Shown here: piece by piece, positions 52,094 through 61,279 of the stretch | How positions within the stretch are numbered: the stretch's first letter is position 1 | Layout of the letters: every line of letters starts with the position of its first letter | From: HGM04593 sp045660825 | GTDB lineage: Bacteria > Bacteroidota > Bacteroidia > Bacteroidales > Bacteroidaceae | Assembly: GCA_045660825.1 (NCBI GenBank) | Contig: JAZREN010000060.1 | Location: 1-64,000, forward strand | DNA: 64,000 nucleotides | Direction of reading: 5' to 3' | Program-made: the position numbers and the translations under genes | Notes under the pieces: generated by a model | Seen by the model: only the letters and a program-made list of their open reading frames with translations | Told to the model about the DNA's origin: nothing | The model's database searches: none

Positions 52094-53227
52094 TCACAAA
52101 ACTGCCACGCGGTAGCAACCGCCGGCAACGGCCTTGACAAGGCCTTTCATCTCCATTTCAAAAAGCAATGGAAGGAGCCTGTTTATTGGAATGTTGAGCA
52201 GAACGACCATCTGGTTCACCTGCAGGCCGTCGCTATTCTCGCGCAAGGCGGTCATTACCGCACTCTCGTCAGGTGAGAGGTCGGAAAAAAGTTCAGTCTG
52301 CAACTCTTCGGCACTCTTTTTAGCGGTAGCCACCTCCCAATTCATGGCCTCCACAAAATCATAAGCACTTGTTATAAGCGCTGCCCTGTTGCGGCTGACA
52401 AGTTCGTTGCAACCCTGTGAATATTGGTCGTTTACACGACCGGGGAAGGCAAAGCAGTCACGATCATAACCCAAGGCGAGCGAGGCTGTGATGAGCGAGC
52501 CGCCCTTTGACGCCGATTCCACGACAACCGTTGCATCGGCCATGCCGGCAACAATTCTGTTGCGCTGCACAAAAAAAGGTTTAAGCGATTCTGTTCCGCT
52601 CATGAATTCGGTGAGCAGGCCGCCGTTCTCAAGCATCTGCTTTGCAGTGGCACGGTGTGCGCCGGGGTAGATGCGGTCGAGACCGTGCGCAAGCACACCA
52701 ATGGTCGGCAAACCGGCCTTTAGTGCCGCGCGGTGGGCACAGACATCAATACCGTATGCAAGGCCGCTGACAATGAGCGTACCGGGCGCAAAGCGTGCCA
52801 GGTCGGCAACAAAGTTCTCGCAAAGCGACTTGCCATACTCGCTTGCATGGCGTGTACCCACGATGGACACAATGCGACGGGTATTGAGGTCGGCGTTACC
52901 GAGCGAATGCAGCACCAGCGGTGCATCGGCACACTCGGCAAGACGGTGGGGATAGGACTCATCGCCAAAGCAAATGAGTTTTATACCTTTTGACTCTATG
53001 AACTCCATCTCCTTCTCGGCGAGTTCCACAAGCGAGCGGTCGCACAGCAACTGGCGCAGACGTGGCGAGGCTCCGGGCACAATGTCGCCGATGTTGCCTG
53101 CATTCTCAAGCAGTTCCTTTGCGCTACCTACGGTTTCAATGAGTTCCCTAATAAGAGCAAGTTGCGGCACCTGCACCCTTGAGAGTGCAAGCATCGCAAC
53201 CTGTTCGTTAAGTATATTTGCAGCCAC
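52094..53227 (-). CDS. dprA: DNA-processing protein DprA
   Basis: 377 aa. N-terminal SAM/HhH-like region, central Rossmann fold (about 80-300) with VGTRHASEYG and SGLAYGIDVCAH, and a C-terminal winged-helix domain (DGLQVNQMVVLLNIP). Loads RecA on incoming single-stranded DNA in transformation. Starts five bases after the TPR lipoprotein stop. Confidence 0.94.
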   Translation of the reverse strand: MAANILNEQVAMLALSRVQVPQLALIRELIETVGSAKELLENAGNIGDIVPGASPRLRQLLCDRSLVELAEKEMEFIESKGIKLICFGDESYPHRLAECADAPLVLHSLGNADLNTRRIVSIVGTRHASEYGKSLCENFVADLARFAPGTLIVSGLAYGIDVCAHRAALKAGLPTIGVLAHGLDRIYPGAHRATAKQMLENGGLLTEFMSGTESLKPFFVQRNRIVAGMADATVVVESASKGGSLITASLALGYDRDCFAFPGRVNDQYSQGCNELVSRNRAALITSAYDFVEAMNWEVATAKKSAEELQTELFSDLSPDESAVMTALRENSDGLQVNQMVVLLNIPINRLLPLLFEMEMKGLVKAVAGGCYRVAVL

Positions 53228-53232
53228 AGCTG

Positions 53233-54951
53233 TTATTTCAGTATATTGCAGAAGGTAGCATCCTTCACATATTTAGCGAATTCCAAATCGCCCAATGCTT
53301 TCTTTGCCAATGATGGGTCAAGCTCAACAGCCTTCTTCAAACCATCATATACAAAGCTCACATTTGATATGCGTGCACCAAGCACTGCCTTGATATAGTA
53401 TGTCATAGCATCGGGGTTCTCCATTGCCTCAAGAGTCTCACGTGCTGCAACATAGTTCTTGTTGAGAACCTGTGCCAACAGTGCGCTGTTTGTATTCTTA
53501 CCCTTGAGAAGCGCAGCAGCACGACCATACTCGCCCTGTGCGATGTAGAGATTGCCAAGAGCCTCGTCACCGGCCTTTGCATCGGCACCCTTTGCCATAT
53601 ACCCTTCGGCCTCGGCAACATTACCCTCGAGCAACTCAAGATAACCAAGGTTCACCATCACCTCAGGAGCAGCCTTTGCCACGCTCTCGGCCTTTGCAAA
53701 ATAGCTTGCTGCAGTGCTGTAGTCACCCTTGTTGTAAGCCATTACACCAAGGTTATTGTATGCGCGGTAATCATTTGGATAGAGTTTGATTGCGGTGTTG
53801 AAGATATCGGTCTGCTCTGTCTCGTCCTCAGTAAGGATTGATGAGTAAAGAATCTCCTCCAATGAGAGTTCCGAAGGGTCGGCTGCGTACTGCGCCTTGA
53901 TCTGTTCGTCGGAACGACCGATAATCTGATAGTTCAATGTAACGCGTGCACGGCGCAATTTTGGAAGAATCTCATTTGCAAGCTCAGAATAGACCGATGA
54001 GATATTCTTTATCTGCTGCTCGCGCTCCTCGGGGTCGGTATACATTGAAAGCAAGCGAAGAATCAGTTCCTTGTCGGGCAGGTTTGACTGCGAAATGAGT
54101 TCCTTGAAACCTTCCCAGTCCTCGGCAGTGTACTCACTGTCGACATAACCGTCGAGTTTTGCGTTCTTAAGTTCCTTTTTCATCTGCTTTGCAGTGTTGA
54201 TCTCGCGCACAACGGCAATACCGTCATTGAGCATCATACCACCGTCGGGCGATGCGTATGCAGATACCTTGATATCATCGAGCACCTTGTTCTCGTAATC
54301 GGTTGCAACATCCTTGAGCGCAGCACGGAACTCCTTCATCTCTGTGCTGTTGAGCTCAGATGTGCGGAGATTTGTCTGCTGGATAAGGAACATAATGTTT
54401 GCTTCCTTTGCCTGCTTGATTACACGCTGGAAAGCATCTTCGCCAATTGCAATATTTGCAGTAGCTGCAGTCTGGCGATAGAGCTGTGATGTTGCGATGC
54501 AGCCATCGGCTACCTTAACCTCGGGAACGCTCTTTGTCTTGTTACCCTTGTTGATGACAAAACGCAGATAGAGCTCGGCATCCTCCATTGCCGGGATGTA
54601 GTCATACAGGATCTTCATCTTGAAGGTTCCGCCATTATCATATGAGATAGTGCGGTCGTTGCCACGAACCTTCTCGCCCTGGAATGTTACAGGCTCCGAG
54701 ATTGCCTCGCCACCCTCATACTTGAGAACGGGAGTTATTGTCAACACCGATTTCTTATTGAAGAACTTTGCGGGGAAACGGCCGTCGATGGTAGCAGGGA
54801 TCTCACTGCCGACAACCTCCAACACGCCCGGAGTAACAGTAAAGTACTCGGACTTCATACTCTTCATCTTAGAGCTGCAAGAGCTCAACATAACAGCTGC
54901 CACAACAAGCAGCAAAGATAGTTTCTTAAGCATTAATCTATAGTTTTTCAT
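53233..54951 (-). CDS. TPR lipoprotein with OmpA-like middle domain
   Basis: 572 aa. Lipoprotein signal with lipobox LSSC (Cys at about 25). An N-terminal beta-rich region (30-150) leads to a domain like the OmpA peptidoglycan-binding fold (about 180-360: VSAYASPDGGMMLNDGIAVVRE, like YASPEG...N), then C-terminal tetratricopeptide repeats (about 385-560: YRAYNNLGVMAYNKGDYSTAASYFAKA). Probably holds or orders envelope parts at the outer membrane. It has a full-consensus promoter at 54994-55024 and precedes dprA. Confidence 0.85.
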   Translation of the reverse strand: MKNYRLMLKKLSLLLVVAAVMLSSCSSKMKSMKSEYFTVTPGVLEVVGSEIPATIDGRFPAKFFNKKSVLTITPVLKYEGGEAISEPVTFQGEKVRGNDRTISYDNGGTFKMKILYDYIPAMEDAELYLRFVINKGNKTKSVPEVKVADGCIATSQLYRQTAATANIAIGEDAFQRVIKQAKEANIMFLIQQTNLRTSELNSTEMKEFRAALKDVATDYENKVLDDIKVSAYASPDGGMMLNDGIAVVREINTAKQMKKELKNAKLDGYVDSEYTAEDWEGFKELISQSNLPDKELILRLLSMYTDPEEREQQIKNISSVYSELANEILPKLRRARVTLNYQIIGRSDEQIKAQYAADPSELSLEEILYSSILTEDETEQTDIFNTAIKLYPNDYRAYNNLGVMAYNKGDYSTAASYFAKAESVAKAAPEVMVNLGYLELLEGNVAEAEGYMAKGADAKAGDEALGNLYIAQGEYGRAAALLKGKNTNSALLAQVLNKNYVAARETLEAMENPDAMTYYIKAVLGARISNVSFVYDGLKKAVELDPSLAKKALGDLEFAKYVKDATFCNILK

Positions 54952-54993
54952 TCAGTTTTGTCGGTCAATGCGCGCACACGCGCATAATTGACG

Positions 54994-55024
54994 CAAAGTT
55001 AACGCGACAATTCCAATTATCAAA
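54994..55024 (-). promoter_or_regulatory. Full-consensus Bacteroidales promoter of the TPR lipoprotein-dprA operon
   Basis: On the minus strand: TTTG (55021-55024), 19 bases, TAACTTTG (54994-55001), 43-50 bases before the ATG. Confidence 0.85.
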
Positions 55025-55052
55025 AAAAAGAGGTGTGTCTTCGCGGTTTATT

Positions 55053-55961
55053 TTACTTTTTTTTGCAGTTACGGGGATGATGGGCAATAATTTCCTCGCG
55101 CAGACGCACACGGTCGATATGTGTATAGATTTCAGTCGTCGAGATACTCTCGTGTCCAAGCATCACCTGTATAACACGCAGGTTGGCACCGCCCTCGAGC
55201 AGATGAGTGGCAAAGGAGTGACGGAATGTGTGCGGACTCACGTTCTTCTTTATGCCCACGCGCTCCACAAGTTCCTTGATGTGATGGAACACCGTTATGC
55301 GCGAAAGCGGCTTCTTAAGGCGTTCGCTGATGAAGACATAATCCTCGTAACCGCTCTTTATGGGTATTCTGTTGCGGTCGGCGAAATAGGCCTCGAGTTC
55401 GGCAATGGCACGCGACGAAATGGGGACAAGGCGCTGTTTGTTGCCCTTGCCCGTCACGCGTATGAACTGCTCCTTGAGATAGAGATCGGACATGCGCAAT
55501 GAGCATAGCTCCGACACACGAAGCCCACAGCTGTAGAGCACCTCAATTATTGCCCTGTTCCGTTGTCCTTCGGCTGTAGCAAGGTCAATTGCATTTATTA
55601 TATCATCAATCTCCTCAAGGGTAAGCACATCGGGCAGGCGCATACCAATCTTGGGCGAACGTAGCAGTTCGGTTGGGTCTTCGGGGATGTAGCCATCGAG
55701 TTTAAGAAAACCATAGAACGAACGCAGTGACGAGATTATACGTGCCTGCGAGCGGGCATTGACACCCACATCGGCCATTGCAGAGAGGAACTCACGCAAT
55801 TCATCGAGCGTAACGGTGAGCAGGCTGTCAACATCGCCAAAGAACACTAACAGTTTGTTCACATCGCCAATATAGGCCTCAACAGTGTTGGGCTGCAGCG
55901 ATTTCTCGAGCTGCAGATAGATGCGATAACGCATAAGTGGCGATTTGGTGCTTCTGTTCAT
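55053..55961 (-). CDS. xerD: Tyrosine recombinase XerD
   Basis: 302 aa from the ATG at 55961 (MNRSTKS); the TTG at 55970 is less likely. N-terminal core-binding domain (about 1-100), catalytic domain with R in GLRVSEL, K in TGKGNKQ, HTFRHSF, LGHES and nucleophile Y in TEIYTH. Partner of XerC in dimer resolution at dif. Distinct from the hsdS-linked recombinase, which is shorter and more divergent. Confidence 0.93.
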   Translation of the reverse strand: MNRSTKSPLMRYRIYLQLEKSLQPNTVEAYIGDVNKLLVFFGDVDSLLTVTLDELREFLSAMADVGVNARSQARIISSLRSFYGFLKLDGYIPEDPTELLRSPKIGMRLPDVLTLEEIDDIINAIDLATAEGQRNRAIIEVLYSCGLRVSELCSLRMSDLYLKEQFIRVTGKGNKQRLVPISSRAIAELEAYFADRNRIPIKSGYEDYVFISERLKKPLSRITVFHHIKELVERVGIKKNVSPHTFRHSFATHLLEGGANLRVIQVMLGHESISTTEIYTHIDRVRLREEIIAHHPRNCKKK

Positions 55962-56243
55962 TGGCGGCAATGTTTTCCACAGGCGAAGTTACAAAAAAAG
56001 GGCATTGCTATTGACTTTACACAATGAAATAATTATCTTTATAGCAACAAAAGCAAAAGAGTTATGAAGAGAGATGCCGAAATGGAAACACGACGGTAAG
56101 AATGTGAATAAGTTTCAAGCTAAGATAACGAATCTGCAGAATTTTCTACCGTTTGTTGCAATCTTTGAGGTAAATCTCCAAGATACTTCCGCTCATTTTG
56201 AAAAATATTGAAGCAAGCTTCATATTTCTCACTCACTTATTCG
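55962..56243. other. Gene-free intergenic stretch
   Basis: Divergent region between xerD and the O-methyltransferase gene. No gene: the only small frame (11 codons from 56064) is not supported. No RNA structure stands out; the promoter element of the + strand gene is at 56244-56251. Confidence 0.6.
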
Positions 56244-56251
56244 TATCTTTG
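56244..56251 (+). promoter_or_regulatory. Bacteroidales -7 element for the O-methyltransferase-rbfA operon
   Basis: TATCTTTG, 38-45 bases before the ATG at 56289; it excludes the longer TTG frame from 56208. Confidence 0.6.
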
Positions 56252-56288
56252 TTGTATCTTCGCAGTTGAAATAAGAACAGAACGCAAA

Positions 56289-56924
56289 ATGAGCCTTACC
56301 ACCCCACTTGACCAGTACATTGCCGACCACAGCAGCCCAGAAGGCGACTACCTCTACAGGCTGTTCCGCGCCACTCACGTTGAGATACTGGCACCGCAAA
56401 TGGCATCGGGTCATATACAGGGACGCCTGCTGAAGTTCCTTGTGAAGATGATCAAGCCACGCAGGATATTGGAGATTGGCACGTTCACCGGCTATTCGGG
56501 ACTATGCATGGCCGAGGGACTGGACGATGGTGGCAAGCTATACACATTTGAGGTTGAGGATGAGCTTGAAGATTTCACACGCCGCTGGATAGACGGTTCA
56601 CCCTATGCCGACAAGATTGAGTTCATCATTGGCAATGCACTGGAGATTGTCCCCACGCTGGGCGAGAAATTCGACCTGGTGTTCATGGACGGCAACAAGC
56701 GCGAGTACATAAAGTATTATGAGTTGGCAATGGAGCACCTCAATGATGGCGGTTGGATTCTTGCCGACAACACTCTATGGGATGGCCACGTCATTGACCC
56801 GACGCGACAGGATGCACAGACCAACGGAGTGAGGGCCTTCAACGACCTTATACGCAATGACGAGCGTGTTGAGGTGGTTATTCTGCCATTGCGTGACGGA
56901 CTTACGATAATAAGAAAAAAATAA
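56289..56924 (+). CDS. SAM-dependent O-methyltransferase (COMT-like)
   Basis: 211 aa from the ATG at 56289 (MSLTTPLDQ). Rossmann SAM-binding motif LEIGTFTGYSG, then EVEDELEDFTR and DLVFMDGNKREY for metal and catechol-type contacts. Class I O-methyltransferase of the CCoAOMT/COMT family; the natural substrate is unknown. First gene of a + strand operon with rbfA. Confidence 0.9.
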   Translation: MSLTTPLDQYIADHSSPEGDYLYRLFRATHVEILAPQMASGHIQGRLLKFLVKMIKPRRILEIGTFTGYSGLCMAEGLDDGGKLYTFEVEDELEDFTRRWIDGSPYADKIEFIIGNALEIVPTLGEKFDLVFMDGNKREYIKYYELAMEHLNDGGWILADNTLWDGHVIDPTRQDAQTNGVRAFNDLIRNDERVEVVILPLRDGLTIIRKK

Positions 56925-56931
56925 AAATCAT

Positions 56932-57267
56932 ATGGACAGTACAAGACAAAACAAGATTTCACGACTCATTCAGAAAGAGTTGAGCGAGATACTTCTTCGA
57001 TTACAGAAGGAGACACGCGGTATTATGGTATCGGTGAGCGCAGTGCGCGTGAGTCCCGACCTTGGCATTGCAAAGGCATACCTGAGCGTATTCCCATCGG
57101 AGAAAGGCAACGAGGTTGTTGAACACCTTAACACAAACATCAAGGCAATACGCTTTGAACTTGGCAACAAGGTTCGCCATCAGTTGCGCATTATTCCCGA
57201 AATAAGATTCTACATCGACGACTCACTCGATTACATTGAGAACATTGACAAGCTGTTGAAGGATTGA
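56932..57267 (+). CDS. rbfA: Ribosome-binding factor A
   Basis: 111 aa, KH-type fold with the RVSPDLGIAKAYLSV strand and RFELGNKVRHQLRIIPEIRFYIDDS. Aids late 30S assembly and 16S rRNA 5' processing. Eight bases after the methyltransferase. Confidence 0.94.
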   Translation: MDSTRQNKISRLIQKELSEILLRLQKETRGIMVSVSAVRVSPDLGIAKAYLSVFPSEKGNEVVEHLNTNIKAIRFELGNKVRHQLRIIPEIRFYIDDSLDYIENIDKLLKD

Positions 57268-57274
57268 TTGTGCA

Positions 57275-58498
57275 ATGAACCTGTCGCTGTACATAGCCAA
57301 GCGTTACCTGTTTTCAAAGAAGAGCCACCAGGTGATAAACATCATCTCGGGGGTAGCCATTGCGGGTATTGCCCTTGCTACAGCGGCTATGGTATGCACA
57401 CTCTCGGTTTTCAACGGCTTTCAAGGCATTGTCGCCAAGCAGTTCTCGGCATTTGATGCCGACATAAAGATTACGGCTACAAGCGGGAAGGTAATAACCA
57501 CCGATGCGCCCGAGATTGGCAAGGTTGCAGAGATGACTGACATCGCAGCCTTGTCGTTCTGTATAGAAGAGAAGGCCATGGTTGGATATGGCGGGCAACA
57601 GGCAATGGTAACCATAAAGGGTGTAGATGACAATTTTGCATCGCTTACCCAGATACACAAGGCTCTGTATGGCCCCGGGGAATTCATTCTCAATGATGGA
57701 ATGAACGACTATGCGGTACTTGGCGGCGGATTGGTGCAGAAGCTCAACTGCGGAGTACTCTTCACCACCCCGCTTGAGGTATACGTGCCCAACAGACAGG
57801 GCAACATAAACCTCACTATCCCGGCAAGAAACTTCAAGAAAAGCGAACTGCATTCAAGCGGTTTGGTCTTCATTCTGAACCAGCCCGAATATGACGGTGA
57901 ATTCATCATTACATCGGACAGTTTTGCGCGCAGCATCTTCCGTCGCGAGGCAAACGAAGCGACATCAATGGAACTCAAACTGAAAGAGGGGGCAAATGCA
58001 GCAAAAGCCAGGAAGGAGATTGAAAAGATTCTTGGTGGTGAATACCTCGTGCAGGACCGCTATGAGCAACAGGAGAGCATATACAAGGTGATGCAGGTTG
58101 AAAAGCTCATCTCCTACATATTCCTCACCTTCATTCTCATGGTTGCATGCTTCAACATCATTGGTTCACTGGCAATGCTCATCATTGAAAAACGCGAGAA
58201 CATGAAGACGTTGAGCGGCCTTGGCGCAGAAAACAAGACCATTGCCAACATTTTTGTATTCGAAGGCGCCATAATATCGGCAATGGGAGCAGCTATAGGT
58301 ATTGTTGCAGGCGTCGCCTTGAGCCTTGCGCAACAGCATTTCGGGCTCATCTCATTAGGAGACGGAGCAATGATTGTAGAAAGCTACCCTGTTAAAATTG
58401 TAGCAAGCGATGTGGTAATGACATTCTTCACAGTCATTGCCGTAGGCTTTGTGACTGTGTGGCTGCCGGTCAAGGCACTTACAAGAAAATATATCTGA
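57275..58498 (+). CDS. LolC/LolE-like FtsX-family ABC transporter permease
   Basis: 407 aa. N-terminal membrane helix (about 23-47), a periplasmic MacB-like domain (about 50-265) and three more helices at about 272-295, 320-350 and 375-398, the standard FtsX layout of LolC/E. Likely part of the machine that releases outer-membrane lipoproteins; its ATPase partner is not in this window. Seven bases after rbfA. Confidence 0.92.
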   Translation: MNLSLYIAKRYLFSKKSHQVINIISGVAIAGIALATAAMVCTLSVFNGFQGIVAKQFSAFDADIKITATSGKVITTDAPEIGKVAEMTDIAALSFCIEEKAMVGYGGQQAMVTIKGVDDNFASLTQIHKALYGPGEFILNDGMNDYAVLGGGLVQKLNCGVLFTTPLEVYVPNRQGNINLTIPARNFKKSELHSSGLVFILNQPEYDGEFIITSDSFARSIFRREANEATSMELKLKEGANAAKARKEIEKILGGEYLVQDRYEQQESIYKVMQVEKLISYIFLTFILMVACFNIIGSLAMLIIEKRENMKTLSGLGAENKTIANIFVFEGAIISAMGAAIGIVAGVALSLAQQHFGLISLGDGAMIVESYPVKIVASDVVMTFFTVIAVGFVTVWLPVKALTRKYI

Positions 58499-58505
58499 AT
58501 CTTTA

Positions 58506-59354
58506 TCAAACAAGCACAACATTCTTCACCTCTACAGGATAGTTGAGGAAAAGCGATGCCTGGTCGCCGAACTTGCCACCGGCCTCGGTGGTGCAGAACA
58601 GCGTTGTGCCACCTTTAGTACAGAGTGCATCCATAGCCGGATGACGGTGCAGATAATCCTTTAGCGATGCAGCGACAGCTGCACCCTGTGTAACAAGAGT
58701 TATGCCCTCGGGGGTGTATTTCCGGATTTTTTCAATAAGAATGGGATAGTGTGTGCAACCAAGGATTATGGTGTCAATCTCGGGGTCGCGCGAGAGGAGA
58801 TTGTCAATGTGGCGCTTCACAAAATAGTCGGCGCCATCGCACGCAAACTCATTGGTCTCTACAAGCGGCACCCACATTGGGCAAGCCTCGCCCGTAACCT
58901 CAATCTCCGGAAAAAGTTTACGTACTTCAAGCGGATAGGAGAGTGATTTGATTGTCCCCTCGGTTGCCAGCACGCCAATGTGGCGGCTTTTGGTAATGTC
59001 GCCCACACACTCCACTGTGGGACGTATGATACCCAGTACGCGACGGTTGGGGTCGCACAATGGAATATCGACCTGCTGAATTGTACGCAGAGCCTTGGCC
59101 GAAGCCGTATTACATGCCAGGATCACCAACTGGCAACCCTGACGGAAGAGATAGTCGACAGCCTGGCGGGTAAATTCATACACAACATCAAACGAACGTG
59201 TACCATAGGGAGTACGCGCATTGTCGCCCAGATATATATAGTCATACTCGGGCAGCAGTTTCTTGATTTCATCATAAATCGTCAAACCACCATATCCTGA
59301 ATCGAATACTCCTATCGGGCCGGCCTCCTTTGAAAGTTGCACAAATTTATCCAT
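58506..59354 (-). CDS. murI: Glutamate racemase
   Basis: 282 aa. Active-site C81 (LACNTAS) and C200-T-H202 (LGCTHYP), with substrate motif FDSGYGGLT. Makes D-glutamate for peptidoglycan. Last gene of the uppS-bamA-ompH cluster, 27 bases after the third OmpH-like gene. The converging + strand permease gene stops seven bases away, with no terminator visible. Confidence 0.96.
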   Translation of the reverse strand: MDKFVQLSKEAGPIGVFDSGYGGLTIYDEIKKLLPEYDYIYLGDNARTPYGTRSFDVVYEFTRQAVDYLFRQGCQLVILACNTASAKALRTIQQVDIPLCDPNRRVLGIIRPTVECVGDITKSRHIGVLATEGTIKSLSYPLEVRKLFPEIEVTGEACPMWVPLVETNEFACDGADYFVKRHIDNLLSRDPEIDTIILGCTHYPILIEKIRKYTPEGITLVTQGAAVAASLKDYLHRHPAMDALCTKGGTTLFCTTEAGGKFGDQASLFLNYPVEVKNVVLV

Positions 59355-59381
59355 AGTTCTTATTGTTTATTGCATCTGTCA

Positions 59382-60050
59382 TTACTGCGCGACAGACTCG
59401 TCTGTTGCTACATTACCTGCACCTATTACCACCTCTTCGTTGACAACAGCTGCAGCCTCTGTCAATTCTGTTGCGGGAAGTTGCAACTGCCCGGCCAATC
59501 CGGTACGCTCTACAAACTCGTCATAACCATCGAGATCTGTCACCGGTTTGTCGGGATAAAGCGCTGCATCGAGCAACATACGGGTTATATCAACAGCCTT
59601 GCTTGGGTTCATATATACATATGCTACAGCATCGGTATCTATCACGTAGTCGAGGTTGCAAGCGACAGCCACCTTTGCTGCGGCTATTGTTACTGCCTCG
59701 CGCGATGGCGCAAAAAGCGAGTCCTTGGCTTGGGCAAGCCATACTTTCAGTTCCTTGCGGAAGTTGACACTATTATCTACCAGACGCTGCAATTCATTCT
59801 GTCTTTTACGCAGAATAGGTTCAGGGAAATCCCGATAACCATCAAGGAATGCCACATACTGGCGGGTGAGTTCCCTCTCGTTATGCTCAATCTCCTTTTC
59901 GCATCGCTGGCAAAGACGCTCATAATCGGCTGCAGCCTGATTATAGGATGGCAAAGCCTGCAACACGCTGTTGTTGCTATAGTACCCGAACTGTGCTTTT
60001 GCAAGCATAGAAGAAGATAATACAATCAAGAACAAAAAGAGTTTACGCAT
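59382..60050 (-). CDS. OmpH/Skp-like periplasmic protein (copy 3)
   Basis: 222 aa from the ATG at 60050 (MRKLFLFLIVLSSSMLAKA signal). A long Glu/Gln/Arg-rich helical segment (about 30-110) stands for the Skp tentacle. Compared with the other two OmpH copies the end (about 150-222) is an added acidic, Ala/Glu-rich stretch (TELTEAAAVVNEEVVIGAGN). Probably a periplasmic chaperone for outer-membrane proteins; most diverged of the three. Confidence 0.85.
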   Translation of the reverse strand: MRKLFLFLIVLSSSMLAKAQFGYYSNNSVLQALPSYNQAAADYERLCQRCEKEIEHNERELTRQYVAFLDGYRDFPEPILRKRQNELQRLVDNSVNFRKELKVWLAQAKDSLFAPSREAVTIAAAKVAVACNLDYVIDTDAVAYVYMNPSKAVDITRMLLDAALYPDKPVTDLDGYDEFVERTGLAGQLQLPATELTEAAAVVNEEVVIGAGNVATDESVAQ

Positions 60051-60078
60051 TTCTTTGATTTTTAACTTGTTATAATTA

Positions 60079-60115
60079 ACAGGAAACAACCCCCTACAAA
60101 AGGGAGTTGTCCTGT
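60079..60115 (-). terminator. Hairpin between ompH copies 2 and 3
   Basis: Imperfect stem (60102-60115 with 60079-60093, one bulge and one mismatch), T-poor after. It may damp expression of ompH copy 3 and murI relative to the upstream genes. Confidence 0.55.
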
Positions 60116-60131
60116 AAAATGTTGGGATGTA

Positions 60132-60662
60132 TTACTTAGCAGGAGCTGCGGGAACTGCATTTGCTGCAATACCGAGCTTTGCCTTTACCTTTGCTGTTAC
60201 ATCATCGCAAAGAGTTGTATTGATGAAAGGAATACCACCTGCCAAGTCAAAGATACATACGTATGAACCCTCCTTGCCAACAGTGTCAAGTGCACCCTGG
60301 AGCTTTTGGTTAATCTCAATCATCTTCTCCTGCTCGGCCTTCTGAAGATTCTGCTGAACCTCCTGACCATACTCCTGAAGACGCTGCTGCAACTGCATCA
60401 ACTCCTCGTAACGACGCTTGAGGATATTCTCGGGAACTGAATCCTGCTGCATCTTCTCAAACTCTGTACCCTTCTTCTCAAGTTCAGTACGAATGCTGTT
60501 GAACTCATCGGTGTACATCTTCTCAAGCGCCTGAACATCCTTCAACGCCTTGGCATACTCAGGCATAACCTGAATAATCTCGGCTGAGTTTACATAGCCG
60601 AATTTCTGTGCCAAAAGGCTCATTGGAGCCAGCATCAGAATCAAAATCAAAAATTTCTTCAT
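60132..60662 (-). CDS. OmpH/Skp-like periplasmic chaperone (copy 2)
   Basis: 176 aa from the ATG at 60662 (MKKFLILILMLAPMSLLAQK signal). Classic Skp/OmpH: KFGYVNSAEIIQVMPEY, then a coiled-coil region (about 40-120), and a beta-strand end (GKEGSYVCIFDLAGGIPFI). Holds unfolded outer-membrane proteins in the periplasm for BamA. Confidence 0.92.
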   Translation of the reverse strand: MKKFLILILMLAPMSLLAQKFGYVNSAEIIQVMPEYAKALKDVQALEKMYTDEFNSIRTELEKKGTEFEKMQQDSVPENILKRRYEELMQLQQRLQEYGQEVQQNLQKAEQEKMIEINQKLQGALDTVGKEGSYVCIFDLAGGIPFINTTLCDDVTAKVKAKLGIAANAVPAAPAK

Positions 60663-60746
60663 TTTTTCAATATTTAAATTAAACAAATTCACACTCCTGC
60701 ATATATGACTGAAAAATCAGCCATTGGTTACATTGACAAATGTTAA

Positions 60747-61262
60747 TTATTCTGAATATCCCAATTTTACAAGCACCTCGTTGCTTATATCGATGGAAGG
60801 TGACGAATATATGAGGCTCACAGCCGATGATTTGTCAAACACCATTGTATACTTTTTTAAATCGCATATATCCTTGATGGCATTGTACACCTCTTCCTGA
60901 ATTGGCGCCATGAGACTCTCGCGTTTCTTGTACACCTCGCCGGTGGGACCAAAGTAGTGACGTTTGAGTTCGCTTGCCTCCTTTTCCTTGGCAAGGATAG
61001 CCTCTTCGCGCGCAATGCGCTGGGCATCAGAGAGGAATGCCGACTCACTCTGGTACTTCTTGTAAAGCGTCTCGGCCTCCTGCATGAGTTCATCAATCTC
61101 GCCCTGCCAACGTCTTGACTGCTGGTTGAGCTGTTCGTTGGCACGCTCATATGCAGGGATATTCTTGAGTATATACTCCATGTCAACGGTAACATATTTC
61201 TGCGCACTTGCACCTGCAATGGCAAGCAGGCATACAAAAACTGTAAGGAATAGCTTTTTCAT
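60747..61262 (-). CDS. OmpH/Skp-like periplasmic chaperone (copy 1)
   Basis: 171 aa from the ATG at 61262 (MKKLFLTVFVCLLAIAGASA signal); the longer frame overlaps bamA. KYVTVDMEYILKNIPAYERAN starts the mature protein, then coiled coil, then KKYTMVFDKSSAVSLIYSSP. Seventeen bases after bamA. Probably acts with copy 2 in delivery of outer-membrane proteins. Confidence 0.92.
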   Translation of the reverse strand: MKKLFLTVFVCLLAIAGASAQKYVTVDMEYILKNIPAYERANEQLNQQSRRWQGEIDELMQEAETLYKKYQSESAFLSDAQRIAREEAILAKEKEASELKRHYFGPTGEVYKKRESLMAPIQEEVYNAIKDICDLKKYTMVFDKSSAVSLIYSSPSIDISNEVLVKLGYSE

Positions 61263-61279
61263 AATAGTCTGTTTTATCG

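Noticed and set aside
56208..56288. Longer TTG start for the O-methyltransferase
   Set aside because: The TATCTTTG promoter element lies inside this stretch, so it is not transcribed; family members start at MSLTTPLDQ.
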